Below are positions 1 to 7,873 of a stretch of DNA of 64,000 nt, one piece after another; position 1 is the stretch's first letter; each line of letters begins with the position of its first letter. Origin of the DNA: Paenibacillus sp. MAEPY2 (GTDB lineage Bacteria; Bacillota; Bacilli; Paenibacillales; Paenibacillaceae); the NCBI RefSeq assembly GCF_000499205.1, contig NZ_AWUK01000034.1, positions 146,697 to 210,696 on the forward strand, in the 5' to 3' direction. Below the pieces are notes generated by a model. That model was given only the letters and a program-made list of their open reading frames with translations. It did no database searches and was not told the origin of the DNA. Made by a program: the position numbers and the translations under genes.

Positions 1-70
1 AGCTGTGATTGCCGCGCAGCCAACCCCGGTCGAAGCTGGAGCGGGAATCGGATGGAATGACGTTTATCAT
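1..70 (-). CDS. Pirin-family protein, N-terminal fragment cut by window edge
   Basis: Reading the minus strand from an ATG at 70 gives an uninterrupted 23-codon start, MINVIPSDSRSSFDRGWL followed by RGNHS, which runs off the window. It is preceded by a good ribosome binding site (TAGGAGGG) about 7 bases upstream. The D-x-GWL...HS pattern is the typical N-terminus of pirin/YhaK-like bicupin proteins, where HSF begins the first cupin strand. Pirins bind a metal and some act as quercetinases, but the substrate cannot be told from this fragment. The family call rests on about 15 informative residues, so it is moderate. Confidence 0.6.
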   Translation of the reverse strand, partial: MINVIPSDSRSSFDRGWLRGNHS

Positions 71-161
71 AAAGCGCACCCTCCTACAAGTTCTCTTATT
101 TTTTCTTAGTAGCATACTTATTCTCATTGTACCAAATAGTTGGGCTTGTCGTCCAAAACAA

Positions 162-233
162 AAAGCCTTTTCGCGGCTAGAACGGTTCACGCATACAATT
201 ACACGTAATCCGGTTTAGCGAGAAAAGGCTTTA
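162..233 (-). terminator. Long imperfect hairpin terminator downstream of doxX
   Basis: The arm AAAGCCTTTTCGC at 162-174 pairs with GCGAGAAAAGGCTTT near 219-232. Pairing continues imperfectly inward (GCTAGAACGG with CCGGTTTAGC). Read on the minus strand, the hairpin ends in CTTTTTGTTTT, the signature of an intrinsic terminator for the doxX gene. It lies between doxX and the pirin-like gene. Confidence 0.65.
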
Positions 234-301
234 TACAGGAGATATGAGATATACCTGCTTATAAAATGAACTTGTTCCATCCCTATTGGATGTTAGACCC
301 G

Positions 302-712
302 TTATGCACTCACATTCTGGCGAGTGTTGCCTTGTCTAGAGAAGAAATGATCCACCGCCAGAAAACGGCTGCCTGTGAAAAGCATTGTCAATGAACCTGC
401 CAACAGCAGGTAATCAAGCTCGGTACCACTTATGAACGGCTGTCCCACTTTGGCAGTAAGCAGAACGCCTCCCATAACGACGATGAACAATGCAGCAAAT
501 ACACGGGTTCCCAATCCCAGAATCATGCCTGCACCACCTGCCAGCTCAATGATCGCTACAACAGATGCCAGAAAACCGGGAATGCCGATACTTTCAAAGA
601 ACCCGACGGTACCGCTAATTCCGCCTTCGAATTTACTCCAGCCATGCAATACAAAGATGAGACCAATCATGATCCTTGAGAAAAACAGTCCAATTTCCAC
701 ACTTCGATTCAT
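302..712 (-). CDS. DoxX family membrane protein
   Basis: The product is about 136 residues with four hydrophobic segments (roughly 9-29, 43-65, 70-90 and 98-116). The early motif RIMIGLIFVLHGWSKF is typical of DoxX/DoxD-like quinol-oxidoreductase-associated membrane proteins. Family members sit in the cytoplasmic membrane, and several are linked to thiol or redox stress; the reaction here is not known. The ATG at 712 is preferred because GGGAGG lies 9 bases upstream, whereas the ATG at 718 would leave only 3. The gene lies downstream of the blaI/M56 pair on the same strand with a 39-base gap, so it may be co-transcribed and under the same repressor. Confidence 0.8.
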   Translation of the reverse strand: MNRSVEIGLFFSRIMIGLIFVLHGWSKFEGGISGTVGFFESIGIPGFLASVVAIIELAGGAGMILGLGTRVFAALFIVVMGGVLLTAKVGQPFISGTELDYLLLAGSLTMLFTGSRFLAVDHFFSRQGNTRQNVSA

Positions 713-751
713 ATTCATCTTCCTCCCTGGCGTTTAAGTTCAACGTGAAAT

Positions 752-1612
752 TCAACCAATGGACCATACAAACAAGACAGACAGCAGCAGGATTACTGTG
801 GCCGATATGAATACCGCATAACGGGGAAGCGTCAGCGCAACATCCTGTTCCGGGTCTAATAGACGGGATATACGAACATTCACCGAAGTGTCGGCAAAAG
901 ACGATTGAATAGCTGTCTCGCTAATTCTCCAATGTTCAGGGCAAGCCCGGATCAGTTTAAGCAGTGCACTACCAATGCCCGCGGCGTTCCCTGTCCGTTC
1001 AATCGCTTCATTGTCAGCCAGAATTTCTCTAATGATATTGTAATGTTTTGACGTATGCTTCAACACCGGAATATACGGCATCATGAAGGCAAATACCGAC
1101 AGCAATGTCGTCTTGAGTGGATCACGATGCCACAGATGATGGACCTCATGATACACAACCGCTCTTTCTTCTTCAGCATCCAGCATAGTGAGCAGCCCTG
1201 TGGAAAGTACAATAACGGGTTTCCAGAGACCTATCGTAAATGCAACCGGTGACGGCTTGTCCACCACAATGAATCGGGCTTGTTTCAGATGACGGTATCG
1301 CGCTTCCAGTTTCCAAGATAGGGCCCCATCCTCCATCGACCGAAGCTTTCGTACCGCTGCACATGTCTTAATCATCCGATCCAGCAGCAACCAGCCTGTA
1401 CCGGCAAACGTCAGAATCACCAGCGCCATAAGAACATGGCCTACGGATAACCAGCCCAGTCTGCTCATCCAGTGATTGCACAGCCAGAGCAGGTTAAACG
1501 GAATATCCCAACCGAATATTTTGTACATCGCGTACATGAACATCTGCATGAACACGAGTAACGGAATGCCAAACCCGACGGTAAACAAGAGCTTCGAGCG
1601 GGCCTTCCACAT
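752..1612 (-). CDS. M56 (BlaR1-type) membrane metallopeptidase without sensor domain
   Basis: The product is 286 residues with N-terminal membrane segments (about 8-30 and 55-80), a cytoplasmic zinc-peptidase core carrying HEVHHLWHRDP (HExxH), and a final membrane segment at about 265-285. In BlaR1/MecR1 proteins this core is the protease that inactivates the partner repressor, BlaI or MecI. The gene follows blaI with only one base between its ATG and the blaI stop, so the pair should be translationally coupled. BlaR1 proper has about 585-600 residues with an extracellular penicillin-binding sensor. That domain is absent here, so the signal is probably not a beta-lactam, or is sensed through the membrane part or a separate protein. 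Confidence 0.82.
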   Translation of the reverse strand: MWKARSKLLFTVGFGIPLLVFMQMFMYAMYKIFGWDIPFNLLWLCNHWMSRLGWLSVGHVLMALVILTFAGTGWLLLDRMIKTCAAVRKLRSMEDGALSWKLEARYRHLKQARFIVVDKPSPVAFTIGLWKPVIVLSTGLLTMLDAEEERAVVYHEVHHLWHRDPLKTTLLSVFAFMMPYIPVLKHTSKHYNIIREILADNEAIERTGNAAGIGSALLKLIRACPEHWRISETAIQSSFADTSVNVRISRLLDPEQDVALTLPRYAVFISATVILLLSVLFVWSIG

Positions 1613-1613
1613 G

Positions 1614-2030
1614 TCAATCGCTATCCTTTTTCCATTGCTTAATCTTCTGCTCCAGACGCTCTATCAACCCTGCGTCTGCTTCATCCAGCGCATCCAGCAT
1701 ATGATTCAGAGCAAGTGCCCCGAATTCATCCACCAATTCATGTGATAATTCCTTGGATTGGTCGTTCATAAACTCCTCCCTGCTCTGCACCGGATGGTAC
1801 AGTGACGTTCGGCCCTTCTGCGATTTGCGGAGCAGCTCCTTGTCCACGAGGCGATTCATCACCGTCATGACTGTATTGAAATTAACGTCTTTATCTTGTT
1901 CAAGTGCGGTTTGCACTTCGCGAATGCTGCTGCCTGGACGCGTCCATAAAATGTCCATGATCTTCGCCTCCAGCGGACCGAAAAATCGATTCAGCCCACG
2001 CTCACCCACTTTAAAATTGTGTATTCTCAT
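1614..2030 (-). CDS. BlaI/MecI/CopY family transcriptional repressor
   Basis: The product is about 138 residues. The winged-helix part (residues 12-85) has the family patterns LGPLEAKIMDILW-type helix 1, SIREVQ, and VNFNTVMTVMNRLVDKELL as recognition helix. The C-terminal half is an acidic dimerisation helix bundle. Such repressors bind dyads near TACA-TGTA and are cut by a partner M56 protease, here the next gene. The ATG at 2030 is chosen over the GTG at 2042 because the GAGGGG ribosome site ends at 2042 and would overlap the GTG. A perfect dyad just upstream (2049-2065) suggests autoregulation. Confidence 0.85.
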   Translation of the reverse strand: MRIHNFKVGERGLNRFFGPLEAKIMDILWTRPGSSIREVQTALEQDKDVNFNTVMTVMNRLVDKELLRKSQKGRTSLYHPVQSREEFMNDQSKELSHELVDEFGALALNHMLDALDEADAGLIERLEQKIKQWKKDSD

Positions 2031-2048
2031 ATGTTCAGACACCCCTCA

Positions 2049-2065
2049 CACTACCCATTGTAGTG
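2049..2065. promoter_or_regulatory. Candidate BlaI-type operator
   Basis: CACTAC and GTAGTG form a perfect 6-bp inverted repeat separated by 5 bases (CACTACCCATTGTAGTG). The dyad lies 19 bases upstream of the blaI start. Its ACTAC/GTAGT arms match the core of known BlaI/MecI operators. The assignment to this repressor is an inference from position and motif. Confidence 0.55.
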
Positions 2066-2186
2066 CCAACAAACGAGAAGTCAACCTCTATGTCAGCTAT
2101 TTATTGTAAATAATTTGTAAATATGTTTTCCATTTCAGAATATCATTTCATTGCACAAGGTCGGTTTATAGGTGAAAAAAGTCTAA

Positions 2187-2226
2187 AGACCGGGCAAGCC
2201 TGCTATTCTGCAGTCCTACCCGGTCT
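2187..2226 (-). terminator. Intrinsic terminator of katA
   Basis: AGACCGGG at 2187-2194 pairs with CCCGGTCT at 2219-2226. On the minus strand the hairpin is followed by TTAGACTTTTTT. It sits 48 bases past the catalase stop codon. Confidence 0.75.
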
Positions 2227-2273
2227 ATTATAAAATCAATTATTCATTTCTGAAAAAGATGAATTTAAGTGCT

Positions 2274-3737
2274 TTATTTACGATCCTGTGATGGCATAAA
2301 TGCGGAGATATCTACACCAAGTCCATGAGCCAGACGACCACCGAGCTGTCCATCTGCCTGGAAGAAGTGACACAAGGCACGCAACTGAGTCTGTTCCGGA
2401 ACTGCCTTCAGGTCGTTGATCAGATTATCGAGCAAGTGTTGCTGCTCTACCGCCGTGAAGGAACGGAACAATTCCCCTGACTGTGTATAGTTATCGGTCT
2501 TCTCAATTTTCTCGCGCGTAACATGACCCTGCAGCGGAGCCTGACTGTCACGGTATTCCGGTGCTTCCACCGGGCTGTTGCCCGAGCTGTTCGGTTCATA
2601 GTTTACCGGAGATGGGTCCTGACTCACATTCATGAGTCCATCACGCTGATGATTGCGAACCGGAGCATAAGGGCAGTTCACCGGAATCTGCAAATAGTTC
2701 GGTCCGAGCCGGTGGCGCTGTGTATCCGGATAGGAGAACAGGCGACCCTGCAGTAATTTATCTTCGGAAGGCTCGATTCCAGGTACTAAAGCGCTTGGAG
2801 AGAAGGCTGCTTGCTCCACTTCTGCGAAGAAATTCTGTGGATTACGGTTCAACGTCATCGTTCCGATGGTCTGGAACGGTAACACATCCTCGGGCCAAGT
2901 CTTCGTTGGGTCGAGTGGATCAAAAGCGAAATCATCCATCTGCTCCGGCTTCAGCAATTGAACCTGCAGCTTCCACTGCGGGTATTGACCATTTTTGATA
3001 TGATCGTGCAAATCCCGGGTGGCATGGTTGAAATCCTGCCCTTGTACTTCAGCCGCCTCTTGACGAGAGAAACCTCGTACGCCCTGAGCTGACTCCCACT
3101 TGTATTTCACATAATGAACTTGCCCTTGCGCATTGATCCATTTGAAGGCGTGTACGCCGAATCCATCCATTTCACGGTAGCTTGCTGGCGTACCCAGATC
3201 GGAGAACAACCAGGTCATCATATGCGTCGACTCCGGTGATAGTGTCATGAAATCCCAGTAGCGTGCAGGATCCTGGATATTCGTATCCGGCGCAGGCTTC
3301 AGGGAATGGACCATATCTGGGAACTTCATGGCATCACGGATGAAGAAGACAGGTAAATGGTTCCCCACGATATCATAGTTTCCTTCACGGGTATAGAACT
3401 TCACGGCAAAACCACGTGGGTCACGCGCTGTCTCCGGGGAACCTGTACCGTGAATTACCGTGGAGAATCGCACCAATACGTCCGTCTCTGTGCCAGGGTC
3501 TTGCAGGAAGTCTGCAGTTGTGTAAGCCTTCATGCTCTGCTCCAGTGTAAATACGCCATGTGCACCGGCACCTCTCGCATGAACGACCCGTTCCGGTATA
3601 CGCTCACGATCAAAGTGGGCGATCTTTTCAAGCAGATGATAATCCTCAAGTAATGTCGGGCCTCTTCTTCCTGCGGTACGGGAGTTTTGGTTGTCACCTA
3701 CGGGTGCGCCCTGATTGGTTGTCATGCGTTCTGTCAT
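2274..3737 (-). CDS. katA: Monofunctional haem catalase
   Basis: The product is 487 residues, the normal length for a small-subunit haem catalase that converts hydrogen peroxide to water and oxygen in the cytoplasm. The active-site signature FDRERIPERVVHARGAGAHG carries the catalytic His53, VGNHLPVFF carries Asn126, and the haem-ligand signature RLFSYPDTQRHR carries Tyr336. The start is supported by GAGGAGG eight bases upstream. A 15-bp PerR-type palindrome lies about 85 bases upstream (3820-3834), and the perR gene is about 1.1 kb away, so peroxide induction is likely. The gene is transcribed alone and ends in a clear terminator. The 3738-4054 interval otherwise shows only short hairpins and no coding signal. 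Confidence 0.97.
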   Translation of the reverse strand: MTERMTTNQGAPVGDNQNSRTAGRRGPTLLEDYHLLEKIAHFDRERIPERVVHARGAGAHGVFTLEQSMKAYTTADFLQDPGTETDVLVRFSTVIHGTGSPETARDPRGFAVKFYTREGNYDIVGNHLPVFFIRDAMKFPDMVHSLKPAPDTNIQDPARYWDFMTLSPESTHMMTWLFSDLGTPASYREMDGFGVHAFKWINAQGQVHYVKYKWESAQGVRGFSRQEAAEVQGQDFNHATRDLHDHIKNGQYPQWKLQVQLLKPEQMDDFAFDPLDPTKTWPEDVLPFQTIGTMTLNRNPQNFFAEVEQAAFSPSALVPGIEPSEDKLLQGRLFSYPDTQRHRLGPNYLQIPVNCPYAPVRNHQRDGLMNVSQDPSPVNYEPNSSGNSPVEAPEYRDSQAPLQGHVTREKIEKTDNYTQSGELFRSFTAVEQQHLLDNLINDLKAVPEQTQLRALCHFFQADGQLGGRLAHGLGVDISAFMPSQDRK

Positions 3738-3819
3738 ATCGTTATCCTCCTCATGTTGGTCTCATGCCTGCTGTATATACTCTATTAAAATCATATTCGA
3801 CATCGCTTTAAATATACAT

Positions 3820-3834
3820 TTAGACTTGATCTAA
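3820..3834. promoter_or_regulatory. PerR-type box upstream of katA
   Basis: TTAGACTTGATCTAA is a 7-1-7 palindrome with one mismatch to the perfect copy TTAGACTTAATCTAA upstream of dps, and it is close to the copy upstream of perR. The 7-1-7 layout is that of Fur-family operators such as the PerR box TTATAATNATTATAA. It is placed in the katA promoter region. Confidence 0.65.
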
Positions 3835-4049
3835 CTGTTAAAATGATTCTAACATGTCCCACTCGCCTCTTGCATGAGGTTCACATGAGATTCAGATGAG
3901 TTTCTTGTTCGTTTCATGAATGAAATATGAACATCAACTTTGAGAACGATGAGCATTATTTCATTTCGATTCGATGGGTCTCATTTACGCTATCTAGTGG
4001 ATACCCGCATACGTGTGACATGAACAGTATAATCTGCCCACAAAAAAAA

Positions 4050-4063
4050 GCGGACTAATCCGC
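4050..4063 (-). terminator. Terminator overlapping the stop of the OmpR-type regulator
   Basis: GCGGA at 4050-4054 and TCCGC at 4059-4063 form a short stem with the stop codon in the loop. On the minus strand it is followed directly by eight T residues. It ends the perR-regulator transcript. Confidence 0.65.
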
Positions 4064-4861
4064 CAGGCGGTAGCCCACTCCTCTTACCGTTACTATATAT
4101 TGAGGCGAAGCCGCGTTATCGCCAAGTTTTTTGCGCAAGCTTTTGATATGAACATCCACTACATTGCTTCCACCCGTAAAATCCGTCTCCCAAATATCGC
4201 TGAGCATCTCCTCACGAGAAATGACTGCACCTTTGGCGTCAATCAGCTTCAGCAGCAGATCATACTCTGTCTTGGTCAAATGAATACGGTCATTATTCCG
4301 GTGCACGCTCATCCGCTCACGATCCAGCCATAAATCCTTGAAACCGATACGCTGTCCCTCCTGAGGCAGAAATCCGCGTTTCGGTGCTGCAGGACTATTG
4401 CCGATCATGCGCTGCACACGATATAACGCCTCCTGCGGACGTGCCGGCCAAACCAGTAATTCCTCCTGAAGCATCGGGCCACTGGCACTGCCAATCATCT
4501 TCTCCCCCACCAAATACAGACAGGGTGTTGCATATTCAGCTTCACGGTTCAGTCGGCTGCTGATGCCGGCAAATGCATCGATGGTTCCAGCAACAGACAG
4601 GTCATAGATTAACAGATCGAATACAAGCCGTTCATGCAAATCAGGCTCCCAGCGATGGAATACCAGCACATCGAAGCAGCTATCCGTTAGTGCCTTGACC
4701 AGTTCATGTACCTGACCCGGCATCGGACTGATCAGAATGACCCGTCTCGTGATCGGACAATTATCTACGAGGGGAGCTGGATCGGCAAGGGCAGGCTTGA
4801 CCCGGATCGGCAAACGACGACCGGACAGGTTGATTTTTACTTGACCCGTTTGTTTCTGCAT
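4055..4861 (-). CDS. OmpR/PhoB-type winged-helix regulator with degenerate receiver
   Basis: The product is 268 residues. The C-terminal part (about 170-268) is a clear OmpR/PhoB winged helix: LTKTEYDLLLKLIDAKG, SREEMLSDIW, NVVDVHIKSLRKKL and VRGVGYRL. The segment at about 40-125 looks like a receiver fold (RRVILISPMPG, FDLLIYDLS, CLYLVGEK). It lacks the acidic pair after the first strand (ISPMPG instead of VDDE), so phosphorylation-dependent switching is doubtful, although an aspartate remains at the usual acceptor strand. There is a 40-residue N-terminal extension. The gene overlaps the end of perR by 25 bases, so the two should be co-expressed. No sensor kinase is adjacent. Confidence 0.82.
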   Translation of the reverse strand: MQKQTGQVKINLSGRRLPIRVKPALADPAPLVDNCPITRRVILISPMPGQVHELVKALTDSCFDVLVFHRWEPDLHERLVFDLLIYDLSVAGTIDAFAGISSRLNREAEYATPCLYLVGEKMIGSASGPMLQEELLVWPARPQEALYRVQRMIGNSPAAPKRGFLPQEGQRIGFKDLWLDRERMSVHRNNDRIHLTKTEYDLLLKLIDAKGAVISREEMLSDIWETDFTGGSNVVDVHIKSLRKKLGDNAASPQYIVTVRGVGYRLAD

Positions 4862-5232
4862 TCTGCGCAGACACCTCCAAAGACCACATGAGCGTGATCA
4901 ATCGCATACCCGGTTTCCTCCGCAACTTGCTTCATCCATTGCGGAGGAACTTCCGTCATAACTTCATCCACCTTGCCGCATACTTCACACATAATATGTT
5001 GATGATCGTCCATGCGGGCATCATAACGACTCGCCGTCTCGCCCAACTTGAGCTCTCGAATCAATTCTTTATCCGTCAAATATCGGAGCGAATTATATAC
5101 TGTACCATAAGCCAAATTATAACCTTGCTCCACCAGACGATTCATCACGTCTGCTGCGGTTGGATGGTCTTCGGAATGACGGACGACATCATAAACGGCT
5201 TGACGCTGTATCGTCAGATTTAGAGTTCTCAC
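4837..5232 (-). CDS. perR: Fur-family peroxide regulator (PerR-like)
   Basis: The product is about 131 residues with an N-terminal winged helix (QRQAVYDVVRHSEDHPTAADVM; LAYGTVYNSLRYLTDKELI) and a C-terminal metal-binding dimerisation domain. Two CxxC pairs, CEVCGK and CAECRN, form the structural zinc site, and DDHQHIMC is the family's metal-sensing segment. PerR proteins repress peroxide-defence genes and are inactivated by metal-catalysed His oxidation. The GTG at 5232 is preferred because AAAGGAG sits 8 bases upstream. A Fur/PerR-like palindrome at 5331-5345 suggests autoregulation, and matching boxes lie before katA and dps. A Fur or Zur role is possible, but the target set favours PerR. 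Confidence 0.85.
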   Translation of the reverse strand: MRTLNLTIQRQAVYDVVRHSEDHPTAADVMNRLVEQGYNLAYGTVYNSLRYLTDKELIRELKLGETASRYDARMDDHQHIMCEVCGKVDEVMTEVPPQWMKQVAEETGYAIDHAHVVFGGVCAECRNKRVK

Positions 5233-5330
5233 CAGCAATTCTCCTTTATTTACTCATTCAATAGTATATAAGATGACACAGCAATCTACAGACTGCTATG
5301 ATTCCCAGAAACATCAAAATCAATTTTGAT

Positions 5331-5345
5331 TTAGATTAAGTATAA
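5331..5345. promoter_or_regulatory. PerR-type box upstream of perR
   Basis: TTAGATTAAGTATAA is nearly the reverse complement of the dps copy (TTAGATTAAGTCTAA, one mismatch). It lies about 100 bases upstream of perR in the divergent interval shared with the diguanylate cyclase gene. Confidence 0.6.
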
Positions 5346-5506
5346 ATCTCATTGTATAATGAAGTCAATATCCGACTAATTTATTCATGAATTGCCATAG
5401 CCAAGCCTCTTCACAGCTCCCCCTCTCCTATTTGGGATATTATGGTTCGCTACCACACTGCTTTTCAGCTAAAATATAGTAATGTGCGCTAAAGGGGGGA
5501 TGCTGG

Positions 5507-6631
5507 TTGCTAAGCACATTTTTCGTTAATGTCTGTGTCATGATTACGTTCATGTATGTGTCCGGAATCATCGCCAAATTCTATCGTATCCGTGTGCCCT
5601 TTCCCTCAATGCGTGTTCAGATGATCGGTGGTCTGCTGTTCGGGATCTATGGAACGGTACTGATGAATTATTCCTTTCCTTTGAATGAAACTACCATTGT
5701 AGATTTGCGTCATTTGGCTATCGTCACAGCAGCCGTATATTTAGGAGGATTCGCTTCAGTCATCTCGGGACTCGTCATTTCCATCCTGCGTATTCTCATG
5801 TTTGGAATGTCATCCGCTGCTATCGATGCAGCCTTCGTCATGACAATCATCGGACTGTCCGGTGTATATTTCGCCTATGCTCCTTGGTCGAGATTAACCA
5901 AGATTATTACCATGAACCTGCTGGGTATGACGCTGATCTTTGTCATTCTGATGCTCAATACTTCCAGCATGAATTCTTTAATGAAAGTATATCCATTACA
6001 GATAACCATTTCCTTTGTCGGTGGAATCTTTATTTATTTCATCGCAGAATTCATTAATAAATCCAATGAAATGTTGTTCCTGCTGGAGCGAAAAGCTTCC
6101 ACCGACCATCTAACCAACCTAAGTAATCGCAGACAATTTGAGAAATCACTCGAGTTGGAACTGGAACGGGCACGTGAGACCAAGCAAAAACTATCCCTGT
6201 TGGTCATCGACATTGACCGGTTCAAAAAAGTAAATGACACCTTCGGCCATTCTTCAGGCGATGCAGTCTTGAAACAGCTCGGGCAATTGCTCATCAAGCA
6301 TGCCCGCTCGGCCGATATCGTCTCTCGAAACGGAGGCGAAGAATTTGCTATTCTGTTGCTCGATTGTGGTCATCACCAGGCTATGGCGATTGCTGAGTCG
6401 ATCAGGCAAGCGGTGGAGAAGTACCTCTTCGCTCTGCCGGATGGCAATACGATCCGGCTAACCATCTCGATCGGTGTTGCTGTGTTTCCGGATCACTGTG
6501 ACGACCGGGATGATAACGATTTCTTTGAACAGGCAGATCGTGCATTATATGAAGCCAAGAATACGGGCAGGAATCGAGTCTGTTCCATTCCACTGCGTTC
6601 CATCACCCTTTCCGGCCCAAATTCAATCTAA
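5507..6631 (+). CDS. Membrane diguanylate cyclase (5TM-LYT plus GGDEF)
   Basis: The product is 374 residues. The first 185 form five to six membrane segments of the 5TMR-LYT type, followed by a GGDEF domain (about 197-365). The active-site loop is GGEEF (276-280), and a product-inhibition I-site RxxD is present at R267-D270, five residues before it. The metal-binding DIDRFKKVNDTFGH is intact, so synthesis of cyclic di-GMP from two GTP is expected, with feedback inhibition. The TTG at 5507 is chosen because GGGGGGA lies 6 bases upstream. The gene is divergent from perR and ends in a strong terminator. What the membrane domain senses is not evident. Confidence 0.9.
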   Translation: MLSTFFVNVCVMITFMYVSGIIAKFYRIRVPFPSMRVQMIGGLLFGIYGTVLMNYSFPLNETTIVDLRHLAIVTAAVYLGGFASVISGLVISILRILMFGMSSAAIDAAFVMTIIGLSGVYFAYAPWSRLTKIITMNLLGMTLIFVILMLNTSSMNSLMKVYPLQITISFVGGIFIYFIAEFINKSNEMLFLLERKASTDHLTNLSNRRQFEKSLELELERARETKQKLSLLVIDIDRFKKVNDTFGHSSGDAVLKQLGQLLIKHARSADIVSRNGGEEFAILLLDCGHHQAMAIAESIRQAVEKYLFALPDGNTIRLTISIGVAVFPDHCDDRDDNDFFEQADRALYEAKNTGRNRVCSIPLRSITLSGPNSI

Positions 6632-6641
6632 TTTCAAACGC

Positions 6642-6690
6642 AAAAGGGATGTCCCAGTAGCCATACAGGCTATCCGGGACATCCCTTTTT
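6642..6690. terminator. Strong hairpin terminator between convergent genes
   Basis: AAAAGGGATGTCCC pairs with GGGACATCCCTTTTT across a short loop that itself can pair (GTAGCC...GGCTAT). The A and T runs make it work on both strands for the convergent diguanylate cyclase and aldo/keto reductase genes. The same stem sequence recurs at 18569-18617. Confidence 0.85.
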
Positions 6691-6731
6691 TCTTTATCAG
6701 CGCAAGAACAGCCTGAGTAGTTTAGCTTGCC

Positions 6732-7670
6732 TCAAGCTAATATTTGTTCGATTTCTTCAACGATTGCAGCATCCAGCTTCACCCCGGAAGCGGCTGCGTT
6801 TTCTTTCACCTGCTCGGGACGGCTTGCGCCTACAAGCGCACTGGACACGTTATTTTGGCGCAGAATCCACGCCAGAGCCAATTGACCGACCTTCAGATCC
6901 AGCTTGTCCGCCACTTCAATTAACTGACGAACCTTCGCGATCCGGTCACCGTTAATTTTCCCTTCATCCCAGCCCAGCTTTGCTGCCCGGCTATTCTCGG
7001 GGATATCAGATACCGAAGTGTATTTACCGGTTAAAAGCCCTTGTGCCAGTGGGGAATAGACCACCTGTCCAATTCCTTTGCGCTCGCCCAGCGGGATGAT
7101 TTCATTTTCGATATAACGGTCGAACATGTTGTACACCGGCTGGTTCACCACAATATGATCCAGCAGCAGGCGATCAGCGGTACCCAGCGCCGCTTCCATC
7201 TGTGCCGCCGTCCACTGACTAACACCTACGTAGAGCACTTTGCCTTGACGCACCAGATCGTCCAGTGCTCGCAGTGTCTCTTCAATCGGTGTTTCGGTAT
7301 GATAGCGATGGCAATAATATATGTCTACATAATCAACACCCAGCCGCTGCAAGCTGGCTTCGCATTGTTCCTTAATATGTTTACGGGACAACCCTTGATC
7401 ATTGGGACCGTCACCCATTTTGCCAAAAACCTTGGTTGCAAGCACATACGAATCACGGGAATACGCTTTCAACGTCTGCCCCAGCAGCTCTTCTGCTGCA
7501 CCCCGCTCGTACACATTGGCTGTGTCAAAAAAGTTAATGCCTTCATCGAATGCGGCTTCAATTGATTTCACCGCGTTTTCACGTTCCACATACCCTCCGT
7601 ATGTCAGCCAGCTACCCAGGCTGATCTCGCTTACCTTCAGTCCGCTTCCACCCAATCTACGGTATTCCAT
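6732..7670 (-). CDS. Aldo/keto reductase (AKR6/YghZ-like)
   Basis: The product is about 312 residues, the usual length of a TIM-barrel NADPH-dependent aldo/keto reductase. It begins MEYRRLGGSGLKVSEISLG; the catalytic set is visible as D and Y in FFDTANVYERGAAEE, K in VLATKVFGK and H in DIYYCHRYH. The C-terminal GASRPEQVKENA segment binds the cofactor phosphate. It resembles the potassium-channel beta-subunit/YghZ group, which reduces reactive aldehydes such as methylglyoxal; the real substrate is unknown. The ATG at 7670 is preferred to the GTG at 7679, which would leave only about two bases after AGGAGG. It is monocistronic. Confidence 0.93.
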   Translation of the reverse strand: MEYRRLGGSGLKVSEISLGSWLTYGGYVERENAVKSIEAAFDEGINFFDTANVYERGAAEELLGQTLKAYSRDSYVLATKVFGKMGDGPNDQGLSRKHIKEQCEASLQRLGVDYVDIYYCHRYHTETPIEETLRALDDLVRQGKVLYVGVSQWTAAQMEAALGTADRLLLDHIVVNQPVYNMFDRYIENEIIPLGERKGIGQVVYSPLAQGLLTGKYTSVSDIPENSRAAKLGWDEGKINGDRIAKVRQLIEVADKLDLKVGQLALAWILRQNNVSSALVGASRPEQVKENAAASGVKLDAAIVEEIEQILA

Positions 7671-7794
7671 TGAATGCACATCCTCCTCTAAACTGATTAA
7701 TGATGAAGTTCCCTTTCTATTGTATCGTATTCAGCTCGGATTAAAAGGGCTTTGGAGCAGAATTTGGGAAATGGTTATGGATGAATATTAAAAA

Positions 7795-7815
7795 GCTCTG
7801 CTGTAAAAGCGGAGC
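7795..7815 (-). terminator. Terminator of the GH5 gene
   Basis: GCTCTGC and GCGGAGC form a short stem with one G-T pair. On the minus strand it is followed by TTTTTAAT. It lies about 60 bases after the GH5 stop. Confidence 0.65.
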
Positions 7816-7873
7816 CATCATGCGGGTCACTACATTACGTTTCTTTTTTGTTTATGCGAGATCCTAGTCTGTC

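Noticed and set aside
9..218. 69-codon plus-strand frame with a hydrophobic core
   Set aside because: It overlaps the start and ribosome site of the minus-strand pirin-like gene and the doxX terminator hairpin, and it has no ribosome site of its own.
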